A stretch of DNA of 36,085 bases from Acaryochloris sp. IP29b_bin.137 (GCF_028285745.1 NZ_JANQOP010000257.1:1-36085); one strand, 5' to 3'. Shown: positions 15,201 to 25,297, counted from the stretch's first letter. A program made the numbers and translations. The notes: generated by a model from the sequence alone, not told the origin.

Positions 15201-16850
15201 CCGAGCGGGTATAATCGTTTCTCCCTGGTCGGCACCGCTGATGATGACTGGATGCTAGGGAGCGATCGCAACCAGTATCTGGAGGGACGGGATGGCCAGG
15301 ATACGCTTCGGGGTGCCGGGGGCAATGACAGCCTTCAGGGCGGCATTGGCAACGATCGTCTAAAAGGCGAAACAGGGAATGATAATCTGTTTGGCAGCGA
15401 AGGGGATGACTGGCTCGATGGGGGCTTGGGCGATGACAAGCTTAACGGCGGCACCGGGAATGACACCCTCTTTGGACGAGAGGGGAATGACACCCTCTAT
15501 GGGGGGGATGATCTTGACCTCCTCTATGGCGATGATGGGGATGACACCCTCAATGGTGGAGGCGGGAATGATACCCTCTGGGGAGGGATGGGGAATGACA
15601 GACTCTATGGCTTAGAAGGAGATGACTCCTTAGGCAGCTCCATGGGGGACGATCACCTCAATGGGGGTGAAGGTCATGACACCTTGAGTGGGGGCGAAGG
15701 GGATGACACCCTCTATGGAGACGTTGGCGATGATCAACTGCTAGGCGCGAATGGCGATGATTCCCTCAATGGTGCAGCCGGGGATGATGAGTTGTGGGGG
15801 CAGAGTGGTAACGACACCCTCTATGGTGATGTGGGCAACGATGCCCTCTATGGGGGGGCAGGAGGTGACACCCTCAGTGGCGGCGATGATTCAGATACGT
15901 TAGCGGGTGGGCATGGCGATGATCGCCTCAACGGGGGAGATGGCCAGGATCAGCTCTTGGGCGACGGGGGTGACGATACCCTATTTGGCGGGCATGGCGA
16001 TGATCAACTGCTCGGTTCCTATGGCAATGACACCCTTTACGGTGCCCAAGGGAATGACACCCTAGAAGGCAACCAAGGCGAGGACAGTCTCTATGGCTAT
16101 GAAGGCGATGACCTGATCCGAGGGGGAATGGGACAAGACCGCCTGTATGGCGAGGCTGGGAATGATGCCCTCTGGGGAGGTCGTAGCGATGATTATCTAT
16201 CCGGTGGCTCTGGCCATGACAGCCTTTGGGGTGAGGATGGCAATGATCAAATCTGGGCAGCGGCAGGCAACGATCGGATCGATGGAGGGATGGGGCAAGA
16301 CTCCCTGGGGGGTGGCGCAGGTCATGACTCCATTCAGGGAGGAGTGGGTCATGATTTGCTCTCTGCCCAAGAGGGGGATGATAGGCTAGCTGGCGATGCT
16401 GGCAACGATACGCTCTATGGGGATAGCGGCCAAGACACCCTGATTGGCGGTCAAGGCAGTGATTCGGTACATGGTGGAGATGGCAATGATTGGCTAATGG
16501 GCGTTAATGCCAGCCAAGCTCAAGCAGGGCTGGGTGAGCAAGACATCCTCACGGATTGGACTGGCATGAATACCTTTGTGTTGGGAGATGCCAATCAGGC
16601 GTTCTACAACGATGGTCAAGACAATACTTTGGGCGCTGGGGATTATGCCCTGGTTAGAGGGTTTAATCAGTCCCGAGGGGACAAAATTCAGCTCCATGGG
16701 CAAGCCACTGACTATCGATTTGGTGCAGCTCCGCCAGGGATGCAGGCAGGAACGGCGATTTTCTTAAAGACTTCAGATCCTACGGATGAACTTATTGCGA
16801 TTGTGGCCTATACCAATCACTTGAATAGCAGTTCGTTCTCCTTTGTCTAA
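12249..16850 (+). CDS. Giant G8 / beta-helix / PKD-like / RTX exoprotein
   Basis: A 1533-aa protein with no Sec signal peptide, as expected for type I secretion. Domains in order: a His/Pro-rich leader (1-47); a G8 domain (about 48-175) opening [20 protein letters not shown] and including [11 protein letters not shown]; a right-handed beta-helix region (about 280-700) with [11 protein letters not shown] (His353, His355) and repeated N-x-V-V turns; a PKD-like domain (about 700-790) with [10 protein letters not shown]; a jelly-roll-like module (about 795-975) ending [11 protein letters not shown]; 47 RTX nonapeptides (998-1420); and a 113-aa C-terminal segment likely to hold the secretion signal. 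The G8 plus HFH-type helix order resembles animal CEMIP/TMEM2 hyaluronidases, suggesting polysaccharide binding or cleavage at the cell surface. No transporter gene is adjacent. The start has a poor Shine-Dalgarno; a later ATG near residue 32 is possible. Confidence 0.85.
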   Translation: MAGNHSSTPQPHDLSNPPQVHHPIAHPDDPGMQHTHMALLDLVPHDRATHIAIRNGSWFDPNTWQSGKIPTDDAHVLIKEGVSVLYGDASNARLETLRVDGALTFAHHVDTKLLVDTFVVAPSGELMIGSERNPVQAGIKTQIIFTADGAIDQSWDPTLLSRGLISHGKVRIYGADKTDFLALQGEANAGDNVLVLKDVPKSWQIGDQIVLGGTNYRYGQSDANNARFQDEELTITRIEGNRVYFTNNDITAGDNTVLRFDHQFPDVAEQEQLQIYVANTTRNVTFETENAATLPTQQRAHVMFMHNPDVVVTHAGFYDLGRSDKSKVVDDPGTNVDGSSGGGTNRRGRYGLHFHRTGAEDINGTPAIARGNAVVGSPGWGIVHHDSHAVLEDNVVFDVVGSGIVAESGNEVGAWRNNLTLKTTGVDWNNINQTHETRERLFDFGFKGEGYWVQGAAQVAMTDNIAISANDAGISIFGDTLHPDTDFRDKETISVDLLPPAIQTLVAPAGQTEVDVTDIPLRQLTGFQSYNTRDGINLWAHKTNFDGQLLLDSPTPRTAHTLPSTIDDFQVWGVRGTGVKVQYSSYTDIQNGLILGNPEQPRGRGIFENHASFNINFNNLRVKGFNEGFKIEFPNHHPDFIASSLNHSYFSQNRYNLSAIGGAPRGNNARPDDFPQNLKINNTRFIDAGNNALPIAQFDSRMIGGLGVLFDAGTSYDTDPLSPDGQALTRDLASHAIAAYGWDFNNDGKLDKFGRQVSHHFGQSGSQAVTLTVWDNQGATQALTKNINVQASNYLNPFSNANFSEGTPFDAAYKANSAGAGLGWLATEGAQQDASMGDGVAVLSSPNHYGTGLAQVVYDQRMRQGKQTLGLKLKNIEGSSKLNNDIDITLWGVNGQFSNTLYQTTGPEKVGTLPMNRVKLTEVTLGGTDFDWQSFRWNVDLQQGYDFLLLQVNTRGTKDPGDFVGLDDVRLFGDGLSTPTPSPIPSGYNRFSLVGTADDDWMLGSDRNQYLEGRDGQDTLRGAGGNDSLQGGIGNDRLKGETGNDNLFGSEGDDWLDGGLGDDKLNGGTGNDTLFGREGNDTLYGGDDLDLLYGDDGDDTLNGGGGNDTLWGGMGNDRLYGLEGDDSLGSSMGDDHLNGGEGHDTLSGGEGDDTLYGDVGDDQLLGANGDDSLNGAAGDDELWGQSGNDTLYGDVGNDALYGGAGGDTLSGGDDSDTLAGGHGDDRLNGGDGQDQLLGDGGDDTLFGGHGDDQLLGSYGNDTLYGAQGNDTLEGNQGEDSLYGYEGDDLIRGGMGQDRLYGEAGNDALWGGRSDDYLSGGSGHDSLWGEDGNDQIWAAAGNDRIDGGMGQDSLGGGAGHDSIQGGVGHDLLSAQEGDDRLAGDAGNDTLYGDSGQDTLIGGQGSDSVHGGDGNDWLMGVNASQAQAGLGEQDILTDWTGMNTFVLGDANQAFYNDGQDNTLGAGDYALVRGFNQSRGDKIQLHGQATDYRFGAAPPGMQAGTAIFLKTSDPTDELIAIVAYTNHLNSSSFSFV
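15240..16508 (+). repeat. 47 tandem 27-bp units encoding RTX nonapeptides
   Basis: The DNA shows a strict 27-bp period coding for GG-x-G-x-D-x-L-x style repeats (for example GNDTLYGGD and GDDTLFGGH). Counting by eye gives 47 units in register with no insertion or deletion. Each pair of turns should bind one Ca2+ and fold as a parallel beta-roll after export into a calcium-rich medium such as seawater. Units are diverged at the DNA level, so the tract is old and not a recent expansion. Confidence 0.9.
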
Positions 16851-16880
16851 AGCTTCTCAAACCAGTTAGGACGGGCCGTA

Positions 16881-19800
16881 TCAAGGGGGAGAATCATACT
16901 GAGGCAACGATTTGTTCTCAATAATGCCCTCAGCTTGGTGGACTAGCGATCGCAGCTCCGATACGGTCTCTTCCTCAGCCTGCTGCCAAAACCCCCGCTG
17001 ATGAGCCTCAAGCAGGCGTTCTGCCATATCTCGCAAGGCCCAGGGATTTTTATCCTGAATAAATGCTTGCACCTGAGGATTAAATAGGTAGGAGGTTGCT
17101 ACTCCTTGGTACATATGGTCAGCAACACAGTGGGTGGTGGCATCATAGGCAAACAGATAATCGACGGTCGCCGTCATTTCGAATGCCCCCTTATAGCCAT
17201 GACGCATTACCCCGGCAATCCACTTGGGATTCACCACCCGCGAGCGATAGACTCGGGCAATTTCTTCTTGGAGTTTGCGGACTTTAGGATTGCTGGGAAT
17301 CGCATGGTCACCAAAGTAGAGTTCAGGGTTCTGACCCTGCACCGCCCGCACGGCAGTCGCTAAGCCGCCCTGAAACTGGTAATAGTCATCGGAGTCCAGC
17401 AGATCATGTTCACGATTATCTTGGTTATGGAGAACGATCTGCATTTGGCTGAGGCGTTGGCTAAAAGCTTCCGGGGCAAATTGCTCAGATGCACTGGAGG
17501 GTGAATGGGGAGATTGAGCGGTATAAGCGTAGCTACTCCAATTCATATAAGCCCGGGCTAAGTCCTGATCGTCAGTCCAGTTTTGAGATTCAATCAGACC
17601 TTGTAAGCCTGCCCCATAGGCACCAGGTTTAGAGCCAAAGATACGGTAGCGCGATCGCACTTCTGCAACCTCGGCACTCAGCCCTGCCGCCAACCAATAT
17701 TGCCGTTCTTGCTGAACTTGGGAGATGAGGGGATTATTGTTATCCGGTTCATCCAAGCTAGCTACTGCATTTACTGCTCGATCAAATAAGTCAATCAAAT
17801 TGGGAAAGGCATCCCGAAAAAAGCCTGAAATTCGTAAGGTGACATCCACACGAGGACGCCCCAGCAGAGAAAGGGGCAGTATTTCAAAATCGATCACCCG
17901 TCGTGATAGCCCTTCCCAAACGGGCTGCACGCCCAAAAGAGCCAGGGCTTGGGCCAAATCATCTCCGCCCGTTCGCATGGTGGCGGTGCCCCACATGGAG
18001 AGTCCTAAGGTGCGGGGATACTCACCGTGATCTTGGGTATAGCGCTCCACTAAAACCTCTGCCGCTTTGCGGCCCACATCCCAAGCACTTTCCGTGGGCA
18101 AGGCCCGAATATCAACGGAGTAAAAATTCCGCCCGGTGGGTAAGACATCCGGTCGTCCCCGAGTCGGAGCGCCCGACGCTCCACTGGGAACATACCGCCC
18201 GTCCAACCCTCTCAGAAGATGGATCATTTCTTGATCGGTTTGGAAGAGTCGAGGCAGTAGACTGTCGTGAATCCACGTCAGCTCTGCTTGTAGTTCTTCA
18301 CCGTATTGGGAAAGATCAACGGGGTCTGGGGCTAAGAGCTGTTCGACTAATGTTGCTGCTTCTTTTTCTAGCTGTGCGATCGCATCTCCGACAATATGCA
18401 ATGAGGCTGGGCCTAAAACTTGCTTTTGGGCAGGGTTCAGGGATTGGGCTGGATCGGCAGTTAAGGGATCCAAGTCTAGCTGCCAAACCTGGGCCAATGT
18501 CCGGGTCAGGCCCTGATGATCAGGACTGGGTTGACGGGCTAACGACACCACTAAGTCCCGTAACTGCGTCTGCTCTGGGCAGGAGCCAAAAATATGGAGG
18601 CCATCGCGAATTTGCGCCTCTTTGAGCTCACATAGATAGCCGTCAGCTTGGGTGAGTAAGGCTTCTAAGCCAGTTGGATCGTCTTTTGAAAGCGCCATTC
18701 CCAGATCTTGATCGAGCTGTTCCGTTTGGACGAGAGCCAAGATGCGATCGCGGATCACGGGCAGCCGCCTGGGATCTAAACTCTGGGCATCGTAATACTC
18801 ATCAATTAAGGCTTCCAGCTTTTGCAGGGGGCCATAGAGTTCGGCACGGGTAAGAGGGGGCGTGAGGTGATCGAGAATCACCGCTTGGCCGCGACGTTTG
18901 GCCTGGGCTCCTTCACCCGGATCGTTGACGATAAACGGATAAAGATGAGGCAACGGACCGAGGGCAATTTCGGGATAGCAAGTCTCCGACAAAGCGATGC
19001 TCTTACCCGGTAGCCACTCCAAATTGCCATGTTTGCCCACATGGATTACAGCATGGGTCTGAAAGGCTTGCCGTAACCAAATGTAGAACGCTAGATATCC
19101 ATGGGTGGGTTCTAAATCCGGGGCATGGTAGTTCAAACTCGGGTCGATATCGTAACCCCGAGCCGGCTGAATACCGACAAACACGTTGCCAAGTTGAATG
19201 CCAGCAATGGCAAAGAAACCATTTGGGGCCGCTTGACGAGGAGCCCCCCAGCGATCGCACATCTGTTCTTGAACCACCAAAGGGAGCTGAGCGAATACCG
19301 CTTCATAATCCGCTAAAGAAAGTTGCTGATAGACCTTTCGCAAGGGCCAACCTTCAGGATCATTAGTCACCCCCATGGTCAGCCATTCAATCAGTTGGTC
19401 ACTGTCTTTCGGGAGTCCCGCTAAGGTATAGCCAGCGATCTGCATCGCTTGCAAAATGGCCATACAACTGGCAGGCGTATCGAGGCCCACTCCATTGGCA
19501 AGCCGTCCATCGCGAGTGGGATAGTTGGCCAAAATCAAGGCAATTCGTCGTTCAGCGGGATTGCAGTGCCTCAACTTCACCCAATTCGCCGATAATGCCG
19601 CCACAAACTGAATCCGATCGGCCACGGGCTGATAGCTGACCACGTCGGTTTCGAGTTGGGGATTATAGGTCTGGACCGCCTTAAAGGAGACGGCCCGACT
19701 GATAATCCGACCATCTACTTCCGGCAGAGCCACATTCATAGCCATATCTCGAGGAGCCAAACCTTGAAGTTGAGTTTGCCATCGCTCGACGGTGCCCCCA

Positions 19801-20681
19801 CTGCAAATCACCTGCAAGACAGGAACATCCAAGTGTTGCCAGAGTTCCAGATTTAGGGTTTCAGCGGCCAGTTTTGCTAGGGAAAAGCTAGTGGTATTCA
19901 GCAGAAGATCGATACTCGGCTGATTGGGTGGATTGAGCAATTCCACCAGTTCCGCCTGCACCGCTGGATCCTGGAGGGATTGGACAAAGATGGGAACGGG
20001 GGTGAGATGGTGCTGGATTAAGGCTTGGGATAGGGATGCGATCGCATCCACATTCCCCGCTAAATAGTGAGCCCGATAGAAGAGAATCCCCACCCTCGGC
20101 TGCAAGTGAATAGGCGATTTTAGTTGTCTGGAGGAGAACAAGCCTATCCGGGGCACCGGCTGAGGCGGTAGGGGTTCTAGTTCCGCCTCAAAATGGCGAT
20201 GAGCAATAAACTTTAAACTCTGGACACCGTTATCAATTCCGCCTTCGGTAAAGTATTGCCAAAGCTGATGAACCGCGGACAGTCCAACGTTCGAATGGCT
20301 GATTAGATCTGGATCGGGACGATCGTCTCCCGGTAGAACGTAGAGATGAGCACCCGTCTCAGCAACGGTTTCTTTCACCCGCTCTAAACCATAGGACCAA
20401 TAAGCCCGCCCCCCCAACAGCCGAATAATGATCACCTGGGCCTGGGATAAAATAGACTCCACATAGTGATCGATACTGAGTTGCTGTTGGAGCTGCAATA
20501 AGTTAGCGACCCTGATAGAAGGAGCTTGATCGGTCAATCGACCTTGAGCCTGGGCTAGCACCTGAATATCCGTATCGGCTGCAGTAAGCACCCCGATCTG
20601 CGCTGGGGTTTGCTCCACAAAAATAACACCTTCCGTTGAACCTGCCTCCCAGCCTCCAGGCATTGCCGCCAGACGATGCAT
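16881..20681 (-). CDS. cobN: Cobaltochelatase CobN subunit (CobN/Mg-chelatase H family)
   Basis: A protein of about 1266 aa, the large porphyrin-binding subunit of a class I chelatase. CobN inserts Co2+ into hydrogenobyrinate a,c-diamide with an AAA+ pair (CobS/T, or ChlI/ChlD-like partners). The family core is clear: HVGKHGNLEWLPGK at residues 547-560, then IVNDPGEGAQAKRRGQAVI, and near the end ATTHCVADHMYQGVATSYLF followed by a helical tail. Length and these motifs fit CobN better than the chlorophyll enzyme ChlH, though the two are homologous. The ATG at 20681 is chosen because GGAGGGAG lies upstream; the longer frame to 20750 is not supported. It is convergent with the RTX gene (30 bp apart) and divergent from the histidine kinase gene. 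No cobalamin riboswitch was recognised upstream. Confidence 0.9.
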   Translation of the reverse strand: MHRLAAMPGGWEAGSTEGVIFVEQTPAQIGVLTAADTDIQVLAQAQGRLTDQAPSIRVANLLQLQQQLSIDHYVESILSQAQVIIIRLLGGRAYWSYGLERVKETVAETGAHLYVLPGDDRPDPDLISHSNVGLSAVHQLWQYFTEGGIDNGVQSLKFIAHRHFEAELEPLPPQPVPRIGLFSSRQLKSPIHLQPRVGILFYRAHYLAGNVDAIASLSQALIQHHLTPVPIFVQSLQDPAVQAELVELLNPPNQPSIDLLLNTTSFSLAKLAAETLNLELWQHLDVPVLQVICSGGTVERWQTQLQGLAPRDMAMNVALPEVDGRIISRAVSFKAVQTYNPQLETDVVSYQPVADRIQFVAALSANWVKLRHCNPAERRIALILANYPTRDGRLANGVGLDTPASCMAILQAMQIAGYTLAGLPKDSDQLIEWLTMGVTNDPEGWPLRKVYQQLSLADYEAVFAQLPLVVQEQMCDRWGAPRQAAPNGFFAIAGIQLGNVFVGIQPARGYDIDPSLNYHAPDLEPTHGYLAFYIWLRQAFQTHAVIHVGKHGNLEWLPGKSIALSETCYPEIALGPLPHLYPFIVNDPGEGAQAKRRGQAVILDHLTPPLTRAELYGPLQKLEALIDEYYDAQSLDPRRLPVIRDRILALVQTEQLDQDLGMALSKDDPTGLEALLTQADGYLCELKEAQIRDGLHIFGSCPEQTQLRDLVVSLARQPSPDHQGLTRTLAQVWQLDLDPLTADPAQSLNPAQKQVLGPASLHIVGDAIAQLEKEAATLVEQLLAPDPVDLSQYGEELQAELTWIHDSLLPRLFQTDQEMIHLLRGLDGRYVPSGASGAPTRGRPDVLPTGRNFYSVDIRALPTESAWDVGRKAAEVLVERYTQDHGEYPRTLGLSMWGTATMRTGGDDLAQALALLGVQPVWEGLSRRVIDFEILPLSLLGRPRVDVTLRISGFFRDAFPNLIDLFDRAVNAVASLDEPDNNNPLISQVQQERQYWLAAGLSAEVAEVRSRYRIFGSKPGAYGAGLQGLIESQNWTDDQDLARAYMNWSSYAYTAQSPHSPSSASEQFAPEAFSQRLSQMQIVLHNQDNREHDLLDSDDYYQFQGGLATAVRAVQGQNPELYFGDHAIPSNPKVRKLQEEIARVYRSRVVNPKWIAGVMRHGYKGAFEMTATVDYLFAYDATTHCVADHMYQGVATSYLFNPQVQAFIQDKNPWALRDMAERLLEAHQRGFWQQAEEETVSELRSLVHQAEGIIENKSLPQYDSPP

Positions 20682-20995
20682 AACGTTTCTCCCTCCATCA
20701 ATGATCTTTGACTCTGATCCATAGACATGATTACGAAGGACTCTACGCAAATATTGCGAATAATTGAAAGCCTTAAAGAAATCAGTTGAACTTCCCCAAT
20801 CTAGGCGAGTTCACGATAGAAACAGATTAGTCATGGCACTAAGCCGTCATGATTTTATCTCTACTCGGTAGGTTTAGGTGGGTGGCTGTCGATAGCCGCT
20901 TAGGGCCGTTTATTTCATCGGAAAGGTATCCACTTATTTGATCAGCCATCAGGCGTTACTGGGGGAAGCTGGATACAAGTGCAGGAGCCTGGATA
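20682..20995. other. Divergent intergenic region cobN/histidine kinase
   Basis: 314 bp without an ORF of interest. Visible structure is minor: a 6-bp inverted repeat TGAACT / AGTTCA (20787-20792 and 20808-20813), a direct repeat GTCATG 10 bp apart around 20831-20852, and a short hairpin GGCT-gtcgat-AGCC near 20883. AGGAG eight bases before 20996 serves the kinase gene, and GGAGGGAG serves cobN. The segment GGCGTTACTGGGGGAAGC superficially recalls part of a B12 riboswitch, but the remaining conserved boxes are absent. Confidence 0.4.
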
Positions 20996-23215
20996 ATGCC
21001 TGTTTCAGCACCAGAAATATTTGAGCATACATTGCCTCATCACGTATATCCGCAATTGAGTTCATCTCTAGCCGATATGGTGCGGTTTATTCCTGGTGCT
21101 GCCAAACTCCTCAACCATCTTGAGGTAGAAGCAATTGTTCACAAAACACAACGATTCACCGTCTTAACTTCAAAAAGCTTTAGTGCCTTAGTTTATGAAA
21201 TGTCAGAGGGTGGGACCCCTAAGCTAAAGCTGACGTTTGAACCGACTGCGATTACGGCTTTTCTAGAGCATCTCTACCAACGTTGTCCAGCAGATACCCC
21301 ACTCCGAGGGCAAATGACTGAGGTGATAGAGCGCCAGTCCCGCAAAAACAATGATGCCAAACTACAGGGACAGTTTACGCTGCTATCCCTCGCTGCGTTG
21401 CATTCTGACTCCAGACCAGAGGTTGCTTCCCTGACGTGTGAGGTCTCCTTACATCAACCTGCAATTCAGGAACACCTTTGTCAGCAGATCATCTCTCAAC
21501 TCAGCCAGGGCGAAGAATTGACCACTCTTCTGGCGATGGTAGTGGAGAAGACTCGCCATCTTCTCCAGGCGGATCGGCTACTCATCTATCAATTGCGACC
21601 GACTGAACCCATTGCCAATGCCGAGTCTCAACAGCTTACTACTCAGCCATCAAGGGGATCTGTCATCCATGAAGCCTTGGCCTCTCCGGAGCTTCGGTCT
21701 GTATTACCTGAGCAGGAACAGTTGGGTGGCATCGCTACTTCTGATTTCTTGTTCAAGTATCAGCAGGGCTATACCTTAACGGTACCCAATGTTCACTCAA
21801 ATGACGCTATCTCCAAGGACCTAACCCGTTTTCTAGACTCTATTCAAGTAAAGGCATTGCTGGTTACCCCGATCTTGGTCAAATCTGAACTGTGGGGCAT
21901 GTTAGTGGCTCATCAGTGCCTTCAGCCTCGTCAATGGCACGTTCAAGAACAAGATCTCCTTAAACAAATTGCGGAACATATCTCCATTGCAGTTCATCAG
22001 GCTGATTTACAGAATCAAGTTCAACAGCATAAGCAAACCTTAGATGAGCAAGTGGCTCAACGAACCCAAGAACTCCATGCCGCACTGCTAGCAGCCCAAT
22101 CTGCGAATCAGGCTAAAAGCGACTTCCTGGCAACCATGAGCCATGAACTGCGCACGCCTTTGACCTGCGTGATTGGCATGTCAGCCACCCTGTTACGCTG
22201 GTCTCTGGGGCCACTGACGGATAAACAACGGAGTTGCTTACAAACTATTCATGACAGCGGTGAGCATTTGCTAGAGCTGATCAATGACATTCTCGATTTC
22301 TCCCATGTGCAATCGGGCAAGGCCACGCTCAACTTAAGTGAGTTTTCCCTCACCACCTTAATTCAACAGCTCTTGCAAGTGATGCGAGATAAGGCGGATG
22401 CCCATCAAGTGCAGCTCAAGGCTAACTTAAAGATTCCTCCTGATCGAGATCGGTTTATTGCCGATTTACGCCGAGTTCAGCAAATTCTGATCAGTCTAGT
22501 TGACAATGCCATTAAGTTTACGCCGATGTCAGGAAAGGTGACCTTGCGAGTATGGGTAGAAACCAATACTGCGGTGTTTCAGGTGGAAGATACAGGTATT
22601 GGCATTTCACCCAGTCAGCTCCCTCACCTGTTTGAAAAGTTTCAGCAATTGGATGCGTCTTATCATCGCACCTATGAAGGCGCTGGATTAGGATTGGCGC
22701 TTGCTCAGCAATGTGTGACGATGCATCAAGGTTGGATCGATGTCAGTTCGGAAGAGGGGCAAGGATCGATCTTTACGGTTCAGCTTCCCAATCAATCGGC
22801 ATTGTTTCAACAAAAAACCTCTTCCCAGCCCTTATCAGAAGGACGCATTGTTCTGATAGAGGGGCATGAAGAGGATGCAACGCTGCTGTGCGATATGCTA
22901 ACGGCTGCCAATTATCAGGTGATTTGGATGGTTGAAGCCTCTGCAGCCATTGACCAAATTCGATTGTTACAACCCATAGCCGTCATTGTAGATGCTCAGT
23001 TACCTGCCCAAGGATGTTTGAATTTGATCCGTCGTCTCAGAGCGCTTCCTGGCACCAATCAAATCAAACTTATCGTCCTAACTCAAGAAGGGGTATCCAA
23101 AGATCATCAGCAGTATTTAAGTTTAGGCGCCGATGCCTATCTGTTGAAATCTCTGCAACCCGAAGACCTATTACGCAAGGTCAATGTTTTATTGAAATCG
23201 GCTTCTGTAATCTAG
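20996..23215 (+). CDS. Hybrid histidine kinase (GAF-HisKA-HATPase-REC)
   Basis: A 739-aa cytoplasmic two-component sensor with no membrane segment. Order: an N-terminal region of unknown type (1-150); a GAF domain (about 160-345) of the phytochrome/cyanobacteriochrome style, recognisable from FKYQQGYTLTVPNVHSND and LWGMLVAHQCLQPRQW; a coiled linker; HisKA with SHELRTPL (phospho-accepting His383); an ATPase domain with DNAIKFT, EDTGIGIS and GAGLGLALAQQ; and a C-terminal receiver with Asp666 in VIVDAQLP and a late Lys in LLKS. The GAF lacks the Cys-His pair that attaches bilin in cyanobacteriochromes, so covalent chromophore binding is unlikely. AGGAG eight bases upstream supports the start. 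No cognate regulator gene is adjacent; the attached receiver implies a phosphorelay. Confidence 0.92.
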   Translation: MPVSAPEIFEHTLPHHVYPQLSSSLADMVRFIPGAAKLLNHLEVEAIVHKTQRFTVLTSKSFSALVYEMSEGGTPKLKLTFEPTAITAFLEHLYQRCPADTPLRGQMTEVIERQSRKNNDAKLQGQFTLLSLAALHSDSRPEVASLTCEVSLHQPAIQEHLCQQIISQLSQGEELTTLLAMVVEKTRHLLQADRLLIYQLRPTEPIANAESQQLTTQPSRGSVIHEALASPELRSVLPEQEQLGGIATSDFLFKYQQGYTLTVPNVHSNDAISKDLTRFLDSIQVKALLVTPILVKSELWGMLVAHQCLQPRQWHVQEQDLLKQIAEHISIAVHQADLQNQVQQHKQTLDEQVAQRTQELHAALLAAQSANQAKSDFLATMSHELRTPLTCVIGMSATLLRWSLGPLTDKQRSCLQTIHDSGEHLLELINDILDFSHVQSGKATLNLSEFSLTTLIQQLLQVMRDKADAHQVQLKANLKIPPDRDRFIADLRRVQQILISLVDNAIKFTPMSGKVTLRVWVETNTAVFQVEDTGIGISPSQLPHLFEKFQQLDASYHRTYEGAGLGLALAQQCVTMHQGWIDVSSEEGQGSIFTVQLPNQSALFQQKTSSQPLSEGRIVLIEGHEEDATLLCDMLTAANYQVIWMVEASAAIDQIRLLQPIAVIVDAQLPAQGCLNLIRRLRALPGTNQIKLIVLTQEGVSKDHQQYLSLGADAYLLKSLQPEDLLRKVNVLLKSASVI

Positions 23216-23251
23216 CGACTCTGCCAATAAGCCATTGCCCTGTTCATTGAA

Positions 23252-23280
23252 AGTAACCCTGGAAACCGGAACGGGTTACT
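23252..23280. terminator. Hairpin between convergent genes
   Basis: Perfect 8-bp arms AGTAACCC (23252-23259) and GGGTTACT (23273-23280) surround a 13-nt loop, 37 bp beyond the kinase stop codon and overlapping the stop of the convergent small gene. The position suits a shared transcription end for both strands, but no T-run follows, so it may instead protect the 3' end of the mRNA. Confidence 0.4.
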
Positions 23281-23587
23281 CCAGTTCCTTGGAAGCCTCT
23301 TCAGCATAAAGATTAGCCATTAGTGATTTTATCCGCATCCGAGGAATATACGGCCATCCCCCCTCGGTTTCTATTTCCCGGAGCAATAGGTATAAAGCTT
23401 GGCGATTGGTGGGGAGGGTCTTGATAAATAAGTCTTCCCGAATGCGCCGATGCAATGTTTCTAACAAGCGCAACAGCTGCAATAGTTCAGTAGAATCTCC
23501 TGCGGAACGCTGGGCCTGGGCATAAACGACGCTTTGTATCTGTTCAAAGTCATCACTCGATTGTGTTGTGGGTTCACCACTAGTCAT
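23276..23587 (-). CDS. Small conserved protein of unknown function
   Basis: A 103-aa soluble, acidic protein with no signal peptide or membrane segment. After a polar N-terminus (1-12) it is almost entirely helical: QIQSVVYAQAQRS, then LLQLLRLLETLHRRIREDLF, then NRQALYLLLREIETEGGWPYIPRMRIKSLM. The composition and the G-G-W-P-Y-I-P-R stretch look like a conserved cyanobacterial family, but no function is recognised. It starts 84 bp downstream of the guaA stop on the same strand and could be the last gene of a cbiD-guaA transcript. Coding status is supported by the clean in-frame length between two convergent boundaries. Confidence 0.65.
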   Translation of the reverse strand: MTSGEPTTQSSDDFEQIQSVVYAQAQRSAGDSTELLQLLRLLETLHRRIREDLFIKTLPTNRQALYLLLREIETEGGWPYIPRMRIKSLMANLYAEEASKELE

Positions 23588-23671
23588 GTTCTAACTTGTT
23601 ATTGTGTTGAATAGCTCCATTATCGGCCTTTGTGGGCAGGCTTGGCTATCACGCAATGATTCAAGCGAGAT

Positions 23672-25297
23672 CTATTCCCATTCAATCGTGCCAGGGGGTT
23701 TAGAGGTGATATCGTAGACAACCCGATTCACTCCCTTAACTTCATTAACAATTCGATTAGAAATGGTTTCTAGGAGTTCGTAGGGAGCCCGAGACCAGTC
23801 CGCTGTCATCCCATCTTCGCTGGAAACAAATCGCAGCACGATGGGATAAGCATAGGTGCGCTGGTCCCCCATTACCCCAACACTGCGCACGGGCAATAGG
23901 ACGGCAAACGCCTGCCAAAACTCACTGTAATACCCGGATCGATTGATTTCTTGACGAACAATTAAATCCGCATCGCGCAGAATATTAAGCCGCTCTGCGG
24001 TGACCTCACCAATAATCCGAATGGCTAAGCCGGGTCCAGGAAAAGGGTGACGATTGACAATTTCTTCGGGCAATCCGAGGGATCTACCGACTTTACGGAC
24101 CTCGTCTTTGAACAGCTTCCGCAAGGGCTCAACTAACTTAAACCGCAGATCTTTGGGTAATCCACCGACGTTATGGTGACTCTTAATTTTGACCGCTACC
24201 CGTTCGCCAGTTGCTGGGTCTACATTGGTGTCGGCAGATTCAATCACGTCGGGATAGAGGGTCCCTTGAGCCAGATAATCGAAGGGGCCGAGACGTTTCG
24301 ATTCTTCTTCAAAGACTCGGATAAACTCGTGGCCAATCCGTTTCCGCTTTTCCTCTGGATCGGTAATCTCATTCAAGCGTTCTAAAAAGCGATCGCGGGC
24401 CATTACATATTCCACCGGAATGTGAAACTGGTCTCTAAACAGCTTCACAAGACGCTCGGGTTCCAGCTTGCGCATAAACCCTTGGTCAATAAACATGCAG
24501 GTTAAGTTATCACCAATCGCTTTATGGAGAAGGAAAGCTAGGGTAGACGAGTCAACCCCACCAGAGAGAGCCAGCAAGACCCGCTTATCCCCCACTTTGG
24601 CCCGAACTTCGCGAATCGCTTCTTCGACAAAGGCTTCCGTGGTCCAGGTGGGCTCACATTCACAAATGTGATAGACGAAGTTACAAATCAGGGCCTGTCC
24701 CCCTTGGGAGTGAACCACCTCTGGATGGAATTGGACTCCGTACAGCCGCCGATCATGATGAGCGACCGCAGCTTGGGGAGTGTTGGTCGTATGGGCTAGG
24801 ACTTTAAACCCTTCTGGCAGAGCGGTCACGGAATCTCCATGACTCATCCACATGGTGGTTTCGTTGTCGACGTTGGTGAGTAAATCCGTGGGGTCATCAA
24901 TAATCAAGGAAGCTTTCCCATATTCAGCCGCATCGGAGGCTTCTACTTGCCCACCCAACTGCTGGACCATCAGCTGCATACCATAGCAAACCCCTAAAAC
25001 AGGGATCCCCAAGTTCCACAACTCAGGATCGCAAGCGGGGGCATGGTCGGCATAGACCGAATTAGGTCCGCCCGATAAGATAATGCCTTTCGGGTTAAGC
25101 TGTCGAATCTGCTCAATGGAAGTCCGGTAGGACAACACTTCCGAATAGACCTGGGTCTCCCGAATCCGACGAGCGATCAGTTCGGAATATTGTGAGCCAA
25201 AGTCCAGAATGACAATCATTTGCCGATCCACTGGGGTCTTGGCAAAGGTGGAATCTTGGGGGTGAACAGAGGTCGGTTGCTGGGTCTGAGAAGGCAC
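23672..25297 (-). CDS. guaA: GMP synthase (glutamine-hydrolysing)
   Basis: An enzyme of about 541 aa that converts XMP to GMP with ATP and glutamine. In the 541-aa numbering, the class I amidotransferase domain (about 25-215) shows the nucleophile loop VLGVCYGMQ (Cys104) and the triad partners in VQFHPE (His191, Glu193). The ATP-pyrophosphatase domain has the P-loop LSGGVDSS (about 245-250). The C-terminal dimerisation domain ends KPPGTIEWE, the invariant GuaA terminus. The frame is open to a TTG at 25351 (559 aa); the GTG at 25297 was preferred because it gives the usual cyanobacterial length of about 540 aa. Either choice leaves a nonconserved N-terminal stretch before [12 protein letters not shown]. 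It lies downstream of cbiD on the same strand. Confidence 0.95.
   Translation of the reverse strand: MPSQTQQPTSVHPQDSTFAKTPVDRQMIVILDFGSQYSELIARRIRETQVYSEVLSYRTSIEQIRQLNPKGIILSGGPNSVYADHAPACDPELWNLGIPVLGVCYGMQLMVQQLGGQVEASDAAEYGKASLIIDDPTDLLTNVDNETTMWMSHGDSVTALPEGFKVLAHTTNTPQAAVAHHDRRLYGVQFHPEVVHSQGGQALICNFVYHICECEPTWTTEAFVEEAIREVRAKVGDKRVLLALSGGVDSSTLAFLLHKAIGDNLTCMFIDQGFMRKLEPERLVKLFRDQFHIPVEYVMARDRFLERLNEITDPEEKRKRIGHEFIRVFEEESKRLGPFDYLAQGTLYPDVIESADTNVDPATGERVAVKIKSHHNVGGLPKDLRFKLVEPLRKLFKDEVRKVGRSLGLPEEIVNRHPFPGPGLAIRIIGEVTAERLNILRDADLIVRQEINRSGYYSEFWQAFAVLLPVRSVGVMGDQRTYAYPIVLRFVSSEDGMTADWSRAPYELLETISNRIVNEVKGVNRVVYDITSKPPGTIEWE

Noticed and set aside
15379-16389. Met/Gly-rich plus-strand ORFs inside the RTX tract
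   Set aside because: They are out-of-frame readings of the 27-bp repeat, with composition dictated by the repeat, and not genes.
20941-20995. Partial resemblance to the 3' part of a cobalamin riboswitch near cobN
   Set aside because: Only a GCGTTACTG...GGAAGC stretch is similar, it is oriented towards the histidine kinase gene and not cobN, and the other conserved riboswitch boxes are not present.
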